64,000 nucleotides of DNA from JBQTIY01 sp052387675 (lineage in GTDB: Bacteria > Planctomycetota > B15-G4). The notes beneath the pieces are model-generated. The model was not told where the DNA came from. It saw nothing but the letters and a program-made list of their open reading frames with translations, and made no database searches. The position numbers and the translations under genes were made by a program. The stretch is taken from contig JBQTIY010000015.1 of NCBI GenBank assembly GCA_052387675.1, forward strand, positions 1 to 64,000. Reading direction: 5' to 3'. Of the stretch, positions 33,435-43,423 are shown piece by piece. The first letter of the stretch is position 1; each line of letters starts with the position of its first letter.

Positions 33435-34006
33435 GTTTCCTCACGCCCGAGCATTGGCGCGCCGGCGTGGCCATCGCCACCTTTTTCGCGGCGGTGCATG
33501 CCTATCGCAAACTCAACCCCTACTTCGCGGCCACGTGGTTTGGCTCGGGACTCGTGCTCGGCTGGTTCTGGGCCGGTGAGCGCACTGCGCCTGAAGCGCT
33601 GCTCCTGCCGATCCTGGTCATCTACCTCGCCGCGGCCATCACCAAGGGCGTCGTCGAGCAGGGCTTCTTCTCAGGCAACCACTTGGTGCACGTCCTGGCG
33701 ACGGGGCTCTTCGCCGGGCTCATTGCCTGGCCCATCGAAGCCGCCGCGCTCGGCATGGGCTGGACACTGCCGCGCGATCCGCCCTTCTACACCGCGCTGG
33801 TCAGCACGCCGCTCGACGGGCCCTGGATGGCCGGCGTGCCCGTGCTCATGCTCGTCATCTGGTCGGTGCTCGCCACGCTTTACTACGGGATCTACAAGCT
33901 GCTCGACCATATCGGCCTGGGTTCCACGCTGCAGACGCTGCTGCTCTTCGCAGCCATGCCCTTCATGCCCTGGGCCGTCTCGGGCGTGATGAGCTGGATG
34001 AGCTGA
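33431..34006 (+). CDS. Multi-pass membrane protein of unknown function
   Basis: A 191-residue protein with about five hydrophobic helices (GVAIATFFAAVHAYRKL, GLVLGWFWAG, LLLPILVIYLAAAITKGVV, VLATGLFAGLIAWPIEAAAL, VPVLMLVIWSVLATLYYGIY). No catalytic or transport motif is recognised. It is coupled to the small membrane protein upstream by a four-base overlap. The likely role is unknown. Confidence 0.7.
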   Translation: MSFLTPEHWRAGVAIATFFAAVHAYRKLNPYFAATWFGSGLVLGWFWAGERTAPEALLLPILVIYLAAAITKGVVEQGFFSGNHLVHVLATGLFAGLIAWPIEAAALGMGWTLPRDPPFYTALVSTPLDGPWMAGVPVLMLVIWSVLATLYYGIYKLLDHIGLGSTLQTLLLFAAMPFMPWAVSGVMSWMS

Positions 34007-34039
34007 GCGCCCGCGGCGGGCGGCCCGCGGTGGGTGCGC
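34007..34039. terminator. GC-rich inverted repeat between convergent genes
   Basis: CCGCGG at 34011-34016 and 34025-34030 with flanking GCGC arms fills the 36-base gap between the membrane protein gene and glgB. No T-run. Possibly a bidirectional terminator. Confidence 0.3.
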
Positions 34040-34042
34040 GGC

Positions 34043-36466
34043 TCAGGCCGGACGCAGGACCAGCGCCGAGAGCGGCGGCAGGTCCAGCACCAGCGACTGC
34101 TCCTGGCCGTGCAGCGGCACCGGCTCGCTGGTGGGCCGGTCGCGTGTGGCGTAGTCGCTGCCGCCATAGCTGCCTGCATCGCTGCTGAAAATGCAGGACC
34201 AGCGGCCTGCGCTGGGAATGCCGATGCGGTAGTCGCGGCGCGGCACGGGCGTGAGATTCAGCACGACCACGAGGGTGTCGCCCACGTCGCGTCGCGCCCA
34301 CGCCAACACCGAGTTTTCACGGTCGCTGCAGTCGATCCACTGAAAGCCTTCGGGATCCGGATCGCTGCGCCAAAGCGCGGCGTGTCCAAGATAGAGCCGC
34401 CCCAGGTCCTCGAGGAAGCGCGCCAGCCCGCGGCGCGGCGGATCGTTGGCCAGATGCCAGTCGAGGCTCTGGTCGTGGTCCCACTCGCGCGGTGAGGCCA
34501 GTTCGGTGCCCATGAAGAGCAGCTTCTTGCCGGGCCGCAGGTATTGGTAGGCCAGCAGCAGGCGCAACTGGGCCAGCTTCTGCCACTCGTCGCCGGGCAG
34601 GCGTCCGAGCAGGCTGCCCTTGCCGTGCACCACTTCGTCGTGCGAGAGCGGATTGAGGAAGCGCTCGCTGTGCTCGTAGAGCATCGCGAAGGTGATCTCG
34701 TCGTGGTGCCAGCGCCGGTGGATCGGATCGCGCGCGAAGTAGCGCAGCGTGTCGTGCATCCAGCCCATGTTCCACTTGAAGGTGAAGCCCAGGCCGCCGT
34801 GATCCGGCGGCGCCGTGACCCCGCCCCAGGCCGTGGACTCCTCGGCCAGCATGAGCGTGCCGGGGCACTCTTGCTGCACGGTGGCGTTGAGAATGCGCAG
34901 GAAGTCGATGGCCTCGAGGTTCTCGCGGCCGCCGTACTTGTTGGGCAGCCACTCGCCGTCTTTGCGGCTGTAGTCGCGGTAGAGCATGCTCGCCACCGCG
35001 TCCACACGCAGGCCGTCGGCGTGCAGCTCCTTGAGCCAGTAGAGCGCGCTGGCCACGAGGAAGTTGCGCACCTCGTTGCGGCCGTAGTTGAAGATGAGCG
35101 TGTGCCAGTCCGGATGCCGCGCGAGGCGCGGATCTTCGTGCTCGTAGAGCGCCGTGCCGTCGAAGCGCTCCAGGCTGTGCGCGTCGTCGGGGAAGTGCGC
35201 CGGCACCCAGTCGAGGATCACGCCGAGGCCGGCCTGGTGCAGCGTGTCCACCAAGTAGCGGAAGTCGTCGGGCGTGCCGTGGCGCGAGGTCGGCGCGAAA
35301 TAACCCGTGACTTGGTAGCCCCACGAGCCGCCGAAGGGGTGCTCCATCACCGGCATGAGCTCCACATGCGTGAAGCCAAAGCGCCGGCAGTGCTCGACGA
35401 GCAGCGGCGCCGCCTCGCGGTAGCCGAGCGGGCGGTTGTCCTCTTCGGGCACGCGCCTCCACGAGGAGAGCTGCAGTTCGAGGATGGCGAGGGGTTCGCG
35501 CGTCGCGTCGCGCCGGGCGCGCCCGCTCATCCAGGCCTGGTCGCCCCAGACGTGATGATCGAGGCGCTGCACGATCCCGGCCGTGCCCGGCCATTGCTCG
35601 TGCTTGAAAGCCAGCGGATCGGTCTTGAGCCGCACGACTCCGTCGAGGCCTTCGATGGCGTACTTGTAGAGGTCGCCCGGTTTCACGCCGGGCACCCAGA
35701 GTTCGTGCACGCCCGAAACACCCAAGGGACGCATCGGATAGCGCGTCGGGTCCCAGTCGCAGAAGTCGCCGACCACGCTCACGCTCTTGGCGTTGGGCGC
35801 CCAGACGGCAAAGCTCGCGCCCTCGTCGCCGGCCATGCGCCGCGGATGACTGCCCAGCACCTCCCACAGCCGGCGATGCGTGCCCTCGCCGATGAGGTGC
35901 AGGTCGAGTTCACCGAGGGAACTCGGCAGCGCGTACTGGTCGTCAAGGGTCCAGGCGCTGGCCTGCCAAGGCGTGTGCGCGACGGAGGGGCGGGGGATCG
36001 CTCGCGGCGCGGGCTCGGCTAGCACTTCGGCGGCGGCGGGCGCGTCGCTCTTGCTGGGCCGCGCTGGTTCGCGAGGGGGCGCCGTCTCGCGGTGCGCCAG
36101 TGCGGCGACGTCCGTGGCCTGGTGGGCCTCCGACAGTTCCGCGGGCCAGGCTGGCAGCGGCGTCGCGCTGGACTGCGCCGCCAGCACACTGTGAATCACG
36201 CTCGTGACCTGCACGCTGGCCGGCAACCTGGGAGCCGAGTCTCGTGTGGCAGGTGTGCTGCGGCCGGCGAGCGCGCCGCGCAGAGCCGCACCGCGATCGA
36301 TCTCCTGGCTGCCGAGGGCCGTAGCCTTACGAGCGGGCTCTCGCTTCGACTTCGACTTGGTCTTGGCCTTGGAGCTGCGCTTGGCCTTGCCGGTCGCGCG
36401 GCGCGCTGCCGCCGACTTGCCCTTGCCCTTGCCACTGCCACGCCGCTTGCCCTGGGATCCTGCCAT
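34043..36466 (-). CDS. glgB: 1,4-alpha-glucan branching enzyme with basic N-terminal extension
   Basis: An 807-residue GH13 glycogen branching enzyme that makes alpha-1,6 branch points. The N-terminal CBM48 contains FAVWAPNAKSVSVVGDFCDW, the barrel has VILDWVPAHFP, the nucleophile Asp lies in ADGLRVDAVASMLYRD, the acid/base Glu in LMLAEESTAWGG, and the stabiliser in LSHDEVVHGKGSLL. The first 170 residues are unusual: residues 1-50 are Lys/Arg/Ala/Ser-rich like a histone H1 tail, then a Pro/Ala-rich linker leads to the enzyme. An internal start is not excluded, but the extension stays open in frame with no better start near the domain. Six bases downstream of glgX, so probably one transcript. 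Confidence 0.92.
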   Translation of the reverse strand: MAGSQGKRRGSGKGKGKSAAARRATGKAKRSSKAKTKSKSKREPARKATALGSQEIDRGAALRGALAGRSTPATRDSAPRLPASVQVTSVIHSVLAAQSSATPLPAWPAELSEAHQATDVAALAHRETAPPREPARPSKSDAPAAAEVLAEPAPRAIPRPSVAHTPWQASAWTLDDQYALPSSLGELDLHLIGEGTHRRLWEVLGSHPRRMAGDEGASFAVWAPNAKSVSVVGDFCDWDPTRYPMRPLGVSGVHELWVPGVKPGDLYKYAIEGLDGVVRLKTDPLAFKHEQWPGTAGIVQRLDHHVWGDQAWMSGRARRDATREPLAILELQLSSWRRVPEEDNRPLGYREAAPLLVEHCRRFGFTHVELMPVMEHPFGGSWGYQVTGYFAPTSRHGTPDDFRYLVDTLHQAGLGVILDWVPAHFPDDAHSLERFDGTALYEHEDPRLARHPDWHTLIFNYGRNEVRNFLVASALYWLKELHADGLRVDAVASMLYRDYSRKDGEWLPNKYGGRENLEAIDFLRILNATVQQECPGTLMLAEESTAWGGVTAPPDHGGLGFTFKWNMGWMHDTLRYFARDPIHRRWHHDEITFAMLYEHSERFLNPLSHDEVVHGKGSLLGRLPGDEWQKLAQLRLLLAYQYLRPGKKLLFMGTELASPREWDHDQSLDWHLANDPPRRGLARFLEDLGRLYLGHAALWRSDPDPEGFQWIDCSDRENSVLAWARRDVGDTLVVVLNLTPVPRRDYRIGIPSAGRWSCIFSSDAGSYGGSDYATRDRPTSEPVPLHGQEQSLVLDLPPLSALVLRPA

Positions 36467-36472
36467 GAGGGC

Positions 36473-38545
<2,073 letters not shown>

Positions 38546-38547
38546 CG

Positions 38548-39000
38548 TCAGTCGTGCGCCTCCCAGGTCGCCAGATCGAAGGGCCGGCAACTCGGCCCCG
38601 CCGGGAAGCCGCGGAAGAGCGACTTGCAGCGGTAGCAGATGAGCAGGCGCTTCACGAGCAGCCGCAAGAGCAGCCAGTCGAGCACGGCGAAGACCACCAG
38701 GATGCCCAGCATCCAGGGCAGCTCCACGCGCAGCAGCAGCAAGGTCCCGAAGACAGCCAGTACCGCGAGCACACCGAGCTTGCCGTTGACGTCCTTCTGG
38801 ATCGCGAGCGTGTGATAGTCGCAGACCGGGCAGCCGTCGAGGCGCGCCTCCGGCCCGAAGTGCGATCCGAAGCCCAGGCGCTGCGTGTGGCCGCAGTGCG
38901 CACAAAGCAACTCCTTGGGCGCTTCACGGGCCGGCGTGCCCACGCGCACCTCGGTGGGGCGCTTGCACTGCGAGCAGGTCGCTACGAAGGAGCGCACCAC
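38548..39000 (-). CDS. Zinc-ribbon protein with two membrane helices
   Basis: A 150-residue protein. Paired cysteines CSQCKRP and CAHCGHTQ form a rubredoxin-like zinc ribbon, a further CPVCDYH follows, two hydrophobic helices lie at about residues 75-115 (LGVLAVLAVFGTLLLL, MLGILVVFAVLDWLLL), and CYRCKS ends the set. Function unknown. The annotated start is GTG 39000. The sequence immediately upstream stays open and reads LSKLFGDIPERDHV, which looks coding; a CTG at 39039 would overlap the previous stop as CTGA. A non-canonical start there is possible. Confidence 0.75.
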   Translation of the reverse strand: MVRSFVATCSQCKRPTEVRVGTPAREAPKELLCAHCGHTQRLGFGSHFGPEARLDGCPVCDYHTLAIQKDVNGKLGVLAVLAVFGTLLLLRVELPWMLGILVVFAVLDWLLLRLLVKRLLICYRCKSLFRGFPAGPSCRPFDLATWEAHD

Positions 39001-39035
39001 GTGGTCGCGCTCGGGAATGTCGCCGAAGAGCTTGC

Positions 39036-39887
39036 TCAGAGCGGCACTCCCGTTCCGCCCTCGAACATCTTGCCCATGAGCTCACCTAGGTAGACCAGGA
39101 CGCACATCGCGTAGAGGATGCCGGTTGCGGGCTGCGTGCGCTCCATGCGAACCGTGACGAGGGTCATGACGGCCAGCAGCGCAGGCAACGCCAGGCCCAC
39201 GGGAATGCGCCCGAAGAGATTCACCAGATCCAGCACGCGCTCGGGCGCCACGGCCATGACGTCCCCCAGGCTTGCCACAGACCCGGAGCCGGCCGGGTTC
39301 AGCACGAGCGGCCAGAGCCACCACAGCGCGAGGACCGAGAGCAGCAGGCGCGCGCCGAGCAGCCAGGGCAGCGGCTTCACGATGCGGGCAAGATGAGAAA
39401 CCGAGAGTCCCTGCGAAACCAGGTACCAGTGGCCGAGGATCATGCCCCAGGTCGTGAAGCCCAGCGTGAGCGCTGAACCGAAGGCCGCGCTGACCCGCAG
39501 GGCCTGTTGCGTGGTGGTTGGATGGGCGGGGAGCGGAGCGCTGAGCGCGGCCGCGGCGACGGCCACTGCCCCCGCGAGCAGGGCGACCCATAACAGGAGT
39601 GTCTCGAGCCAGGCGCGGCCCCAGCCGCACGCCGCGGAGAATGCCAGCAGGCCGGCGGCCGTGGCCAGTACCGACCAAGAACTGGCTTGCTGGCTTGTCG
39701 TTGCGCCAACGACAAAGCCTTGTTCCCAGACCAAGGTCGCGGCGAGGCCGTAGAGGCCGAGCAAGACCCAGCCACCAAACTTGAAGTACTTAGGCCCTAA
39801 GGCTTTGCGGTCGTTGACCACGAAGGTCAGCATCGAGCCGAAGCCGGTCTGCACCAGAAATTGGAGCGAGACATCGGTGAGGCGCAT
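39036..39887 (-). CDS. Multi-pass membrane protein of unknown function
   Basis: A 283-residue protein with about eight hydrophobic helices, with TTWGMILGHWYLVSQGLS as the most distinctive segment. No family recognised. ATG 39887 is chosen because it lies directly before the first helix; the in-frame start at 39947 adds a non-hydrophobic leader. It opens the run zinc-ribbon, glgX, glgB on the minus strand. Confidence 0.7.
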   Translation of the reverse strand: MRLTDVSLQFLVQTGFGSMLTFVVNDRKALGPKYFKFGGWVLLGLYGLAATLVWEQGFVVGATTSQQASSWSVLATAAGLLAFSAACGWGRAWLETLLLWVALLAGAVAVAAAALSAPLPAHPTTTQQALRVSAAFGSALTLGFTTWGMILGHWYLVSQGLSVSHLARIVKPLPWLLGARLLLSVLALWWLWPLVLNPAGSGSVASLGDVMAVAPERVLDLVNLFGRIPVGLALPALLAVMTLVTVRMERTQPATGILYAMCVLVYLGELMGKMFEGGTGVPL

Positions 39888-40013
39888 CGTGGCAGCATAG
39901 AAAACCGGCTCCTGCCGGATCGTGTGAAGACTCAACAGCGGGTGCACCGATCGACTACCGAGTTCTCCTTGCGGTTTAGCAAGTCTGGAACTCCTCGAAT
40001 TTCCCGCGCGGTT

Positions 40014-40042
40014 TGACGAATTCCAGGGTCACCCCTACACTG
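40014..40042 (+). promoter_or_regulatory. Sigma-70-type promoter for the VWA exoprotein
   Basis: TTGACG at 40014-40019 and TACACT at 40037-40042 are separated by 17 bases. A transcript would start near 40050, leaving a leader of about 100 bases before GTG 40152. Confidence 0.7.
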
Positions 40043-40151
40043 CGCCCCAAATCGGTCGGGAAAGGACCACTCCCGAGTCTTGCGGTCTAGCCCGACCTTG
40101 CCTCACAAACCATCAGCCTCCTTCCATATTTGCCCCTTGGAGCCGTGCCCC

Positions 40152-41633
40152 GTGCAACATCGCCTTCTCCCCAAGATTTTCGCCTCCCTCGTGGTCGGTG
40201 CGCTTGTTTCGGCGCCAATGGTCAGCGCCCAGACGGTGACCTGGAACCCGCCGATCCGTGACTTCTCGCTGAATCCAGGCGAGCAGGCGCAGATCACGGC
40301 CACGGTTTGCCTCCCCGGCCAGCCCGCCAAGGTGGACATCTACATCTTGGCCGACGTCACGACCTCGATGACGCCCTTCCTCAACCAGCTCAAGAACGAC
40401 GCGGTCTCGGTCGTCTCCACGCTGCTCGCGACGCCCGGTCTCGACATGCGCGTGGGCCTCGGCAGCTACCGCGACTTCCCCTTCGACATCCCCTTCGTGC
40501 ACCAGGTCTCTCCGACCACGAACGTGGGCGATCTCGTCGCGGGCATCAACACCTGGGTCGCCAACGGCGGCGGTGATGGCAGCGAAGGCCAGTTCTACGC
40601 GATGCATGAGATCAGCCTGGATCCGGCCATCGGCTTCCGTCCGGACGCCAAGCGCGTCATCGCGTGGTTCGGCGATTCCCCGGCGCACGATCCGATCTGC
40701 GACATCTTCGTGGGCTTCGGCGTGCCGACCTTCGAGATCGATGAGGCGCTGCTCACCAGCGTGCTGCAGAGCAGCGGCGTCGGCGGCACCACAGTCATCG
40801 CCATCGGCACTCCGACGAGCCAACTCGTCTATCCGCAGGCGCTGAACTCGGACCCGAACCTCTTTGCCGAGGACTACATCCCGTTCTGCACGCCGAACGG
40901 CGTGCCCGGCCAGGCCACGCGCCTTGCGTCGGCCACCGGCGGCATCTCCAGCCTCATCACGGACGCTGCGGACATCACCGACGCCATCTTGGATGCGGTG
41001 AGCAGCGTGCTGAGCTTCGCGGACGTGGGCCTCACGGCGCTGGGCGGCACGGTGCCCTTCATCACGGCGATCACGCCGGCCGCCTACGACGACGTGGCGC
41101 TGCCGAATGATCCGCAGGAGACGGTGTGCGTCGAGTTCGTGATCGACCTTGTCGGCCCGCCCTGCGTGCCGCAGGTGTTCGAGTACGACGGCCTGCTGCT
41201 CGTCGACGTCAACGGCACGCCGCTGGATGACCACGAGCTGAGCATCACGCAGTCCACCTGCTACACGCCTTACAGCGTGATGTACGTGGGTGTGCGCCGC
41301 ATCGATGTTCCGCTCAAGTGGAGCGGCGATCCGAGCGACCACCTGTTGGCCTTCCCGAACATTGTCCTGCCGGGCACGGGGCTCACCTTCCCGAGCATCC
41401 CGATCCCGAACGATCCGATCATTGCCGGGTTTGAGGGTTTCGCGCAGGTCGCTCTGGAAGACTTCCTGAACTTCCCGGCCGACCCGGTGAAGACCAGCAA
41501 CGGCCTGGTCTTCCATCTCGGGGCCAACAACCTGGGCACCAACTACCAGGCCGGCAGCGGCCTGAGCCTCTTCCTCGCGCAGCCGGCTCTGGTCGGCGGC
41601 ACCTTCGAGGTGGACGCGCAGTTCCTGCCCTGA
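40152..41633 (+). CDS. Secreted VWA-domain protein (integrin-beta-like)
   Basis: A 493-residue exoprotein. The signal peptide runs to APMVSAQ near residue 27. A VWA domain follows (about 60-290) with the metal-site motif VDIYILADVTTSM: Asp68, Thr70 and Ser72 give D-x-T-x-S in place of the usual D-x-S-x-S. The later metal Asp lies in FGDSPAHDP. The arrangement resembles integrin beta I-like domains. The last 100 residues match a shared exoprotein C-terminal domain (IPIPNDPIIAGFEGF). It is likely surface-exposed or secreted adhesion. GTG 40152 gives the clean signal peptide with GGAG nine bases upstream; a TTG at 40080 gives a long leader. Confidence 0.85.
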   Translation: MQHRLLPKIFASLVVGALVSAPMVSAQTVTWNPPIRDFSLNPGEQAQITATVCLPGQPAKVDIYILADVTTSMTPFLNQLKNDAVSVVSTLLATPGLDMRVGLGSYRDFPFDIPFVHQVSPTTNVGDLVAGINTWVANGGGDGSEGQFYAMHEISLDPAIGFRPDAKRVIAWFGDSPAHDPICDIFVGFGVPTFEIDEALLTSVLQSSGVGGTTVIAIGTPTSQLVYPQALNSDPNLFAEDYIPFCTPNGVPGQATRLASATGGISSLITDAADITDAILDAVSSVLSFADVGLTALGGTVPFITAITPAAYDDVALPNDPQETVCVEFVIDLVGPPCVPQVFEYDGLLLVDVNGTPLDDHELSITQSTCYTPYSVMYVGVRRIDVPLKWSGDPSDHLLAFPNIVLPGTGLTFPSIPIPNDPIIAGFEGFAQVALEDFLNFPADPVKTSNGLVFHLGANNLGTNYQAGSGLSLFLAQPALVGGTFEVDAQFLP

Positions 41634-41655
41634 GACAGGCCTGACTCTCTCGTGA

Positions 41656-41698
41656 GCATCGGCCGTCGGTGGCGCTCAGCGCTGCCGGCGGCCGATGC
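41656..41698 (+). terminator. Intrinsic terminator for the VWA gene
   Basis: A 20-bp stem with three G-T wobbles and a three-base loop begins 23 bases after the stop codon and is followed by CATTTTG on the plus strand. Confidence 0.8.
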
Positions 41699-41763
41699 CA
41701 TTTTGGGCCGCGCCGACTGCGGCCGCGTCGATTCCGGTCGCGGGCCGACAGGGGGCCGCGCGA

Positions 41764-41934
41764 CTACTTGTCGAAGATGTTGCGGTCCTTGGGAATGTGG
41801 CGTTCCTCGATCTCCTCGATGTGGAGATCGGGCACGCCCTCCGGACGCGGCGGCTGCGGTTTGCGAGTCGGCGCCGCGATGGGCAGGGCCGGCTTGCGAG
41901 CGGAACGGGGATCGGGGGCAGCGGGTTCGCTCAT
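41764..41934 (-). CDS. Small Pro/Arg-rich protein of unknown function
   Basis: A 56-residue protein, basic and Pro-rich in the first two-thirds (PRSARKPALPIAAPTRKPQP), with an acidic then basic C-terminus IEEIEERHIPKDRNIFDK. The tail looks conserved rather than random and codon choice is normal for the window. ATG 41934. No partner or family recognised; isolated between the VWA gene and an aminotransferase gene. TAGACT at 41942-41947 (minus) could be a -10 element. Confidence 0.5.
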   Translation of the reverse strand: MSEPAAPDPRSARKPALPIAAPTRKPQPPRPEGVPDLHIEEIEERHIPKDRNIFDK

Positions 41935-42052
41935 GGCGGCCAGTCTAGCAAGCTCGGCCCAAGCCACGTCCCGCGCCCAACTCTGAGACGGTTCGGGTCT
42001 CCGCCTAGTCGTGGCGCCGCGCGGCCTTGGGCCGGTAAGCTCGCCGGGAATC

Positions 42053-43423
42053 ATGAGCACCACCACCAACAAGCGTCGCGTTCTCAAACCCAAGGCCACG
42101 CCGAGTGCGGTCCCCGGCGCGGTCCCCGCCTCCGTCCGCAGCCCGCTGCGCGACGTGCCCTACATGGGCGTCATTTGGGTCGTGGCCGAGGCCAGCAAAC
42201 TCGGCTTCACCAACGGGCACCCGGACTGGTGCAACTTGGGCCAGGGTCAGCCGGAAGTCGGAGAGATGGCGGGCGCGCCACCGCGCCTCACCACGGTGCA
42301 CCTGCGCCCTGAGGACCATGCCTATGGACCGCTGGGCGGCTTGCCCGAACTGCGCGCGGCCGTGGCGGAGCACTACAACCGCCTCTACCGCCGCGGCCTG
42401 AAGAGTCAGTACGGGCCAGAGAACGTGGCCGTGGCGCAGGGCGGCCGGCTCGCGCTCTCGCGCGCGGCCGCGGCGCTGGCTCCCGGCAACATCGGCTACC
42501 AGTTGCCCGACTACACCGCCTACGAAGACCTGCTCGAGCTGCACCTCTCGCGCATCACGCCCATTCCGCTCGTGGCGGAAGAGTCGACCGGCTTTGCGCT
42601 CACCGTGGAGCAGTTCCGGCGCGCGGCCCGCTCGACAGGACTCTCCGCACTGTTGCTCAGCAATCCCTGCAATCCCACGGGGCGCGTGCTGCAGGGCCCC
42701 GAGCTGTCCGGCCTGCTCGAGGTCGCGCGCGAGAGCGGCTGCCTCTTGCTGCTCGATGAGTTCTACAGCCACTTCATCTACAAGCGCGGCGCCAAGGGTG
42801 TCTGGGGTCCGGCCGCCGGACCGGTGAGCGCCGCCGCGCACGTGCAGGACGTGGAGCGCGACCCCGTGCTGCTCTTCGACGGCCTCACCAAGAACCATCG
42901 CTATCCGGGCTGGCGCGTCGGCTGGGTCGTGGGCCCGGCGGCGCTCGTCGAAACGGTCTCGCGCGTGGCCAGCGCCATGGACGGCGGGCCCTCGCGCATC
43001 GCGCAGCGCGCCGCGCTGGAAGTGCTGGCGCCCGCGATCGCCGACCAGGAGACCACGGCTCTGCGCAAGGTCTTCGCGCACAAGCGCAACCTCATGGTGC
43101 AGACGCTGCGTGACATAGGCGTGCGTTTCGCGGCAGAGCCCGAATCCACCTTCTATGTCTGGGGCTGCCTGGCCGATTTGCCGGCGCCGCTGAACGAGTC
43201 CTTTGGATTCTTCCGCGCCGCTCTGGAGCGCAAGGTGCTCACCGTGCCCGGGCCCTTCTTCGATGTGAATCCCGGCAAGCGTCGCCGTGGCGATTCGCCC
43301 TATGCGCAGTGGATGCGCTTTTCCTTCGGGCCGCCGCTCGACAATCTCACGCTCGGCCTGGAGCGTCTGCAGGCCATGGTGGCGGCGGCGCGCCCACGAC
43401 GCGCTGTCGCGCGCGCGCGCTAG
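42053..43423 (+). CDS. Class I/II PLP-dependent aminotransferase
   Basis: A 456-residue fold-type I enzyme. AYGPLGGLPELRAAVAEHYN leads in, LLLSNPCNPTGRV is the SNP-type loop, LLLDEFYSHFIY supplies the PLP Asp/Tyr, and LFDGLTKNHRYPGWRVGWVVG contains the Schiff-base lysine followed by the phosphate-binding Arg region. The first 30 residues are a Ser/Thr/Lys/Pro-rich leader. The substrate is not evident. ATG 42053 is chosen. The stop overlaps the convergent TPR gene by four bases. Confidence 0.85.
   Translation: MSTTTNKRRVLKPKATPSAVPGAVPASVRSPLRDVPYMGVIWVVAEASKLGFTNGHPDWCNLGQGQPEVGEMAGAPPRLTTVHLRPEDHAYGPLGGLPELRAAVAEHYNRLYRRGLKSQYGPENVAVAQGGRLALSRAAAALAPGNIGYQLPDYTAYEDLLELHLSRITPIPLVAEESTGFALTVEQFRRAARSTGLSALLLSNPCNPTGRVLQGPELSGLLEVARESGCLLLLDEFYSHFIYKRGAKGVWGPAAGPVSAAAHVQDVERDPVLLFDGLTKNHRYPGWRVGWVVGPAALVETVSRVASAMDGGPSRIAQRAALEVLAPAIADQETTALRKVFAHKRNLMVQTLRDIGVRFAAEPESTFYVWGCLADLPAPLNESFGFFRAALERKVLTVPGPFFDVNPGKRRRGDSPYAQWMRFSFGPPLDNLTLGLERLQAMVAAARPRRAVARAR

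Noticed and set aside
30721..36022. Long antisense open frames (for example minus 30721-32205 and plus 34544-36022)
   Set aside because: They mirror well-supported genes, have Arg/Ala/Gly/His-biased composition and no recognisable domains, as expected of shadows in GC-rich DNA.
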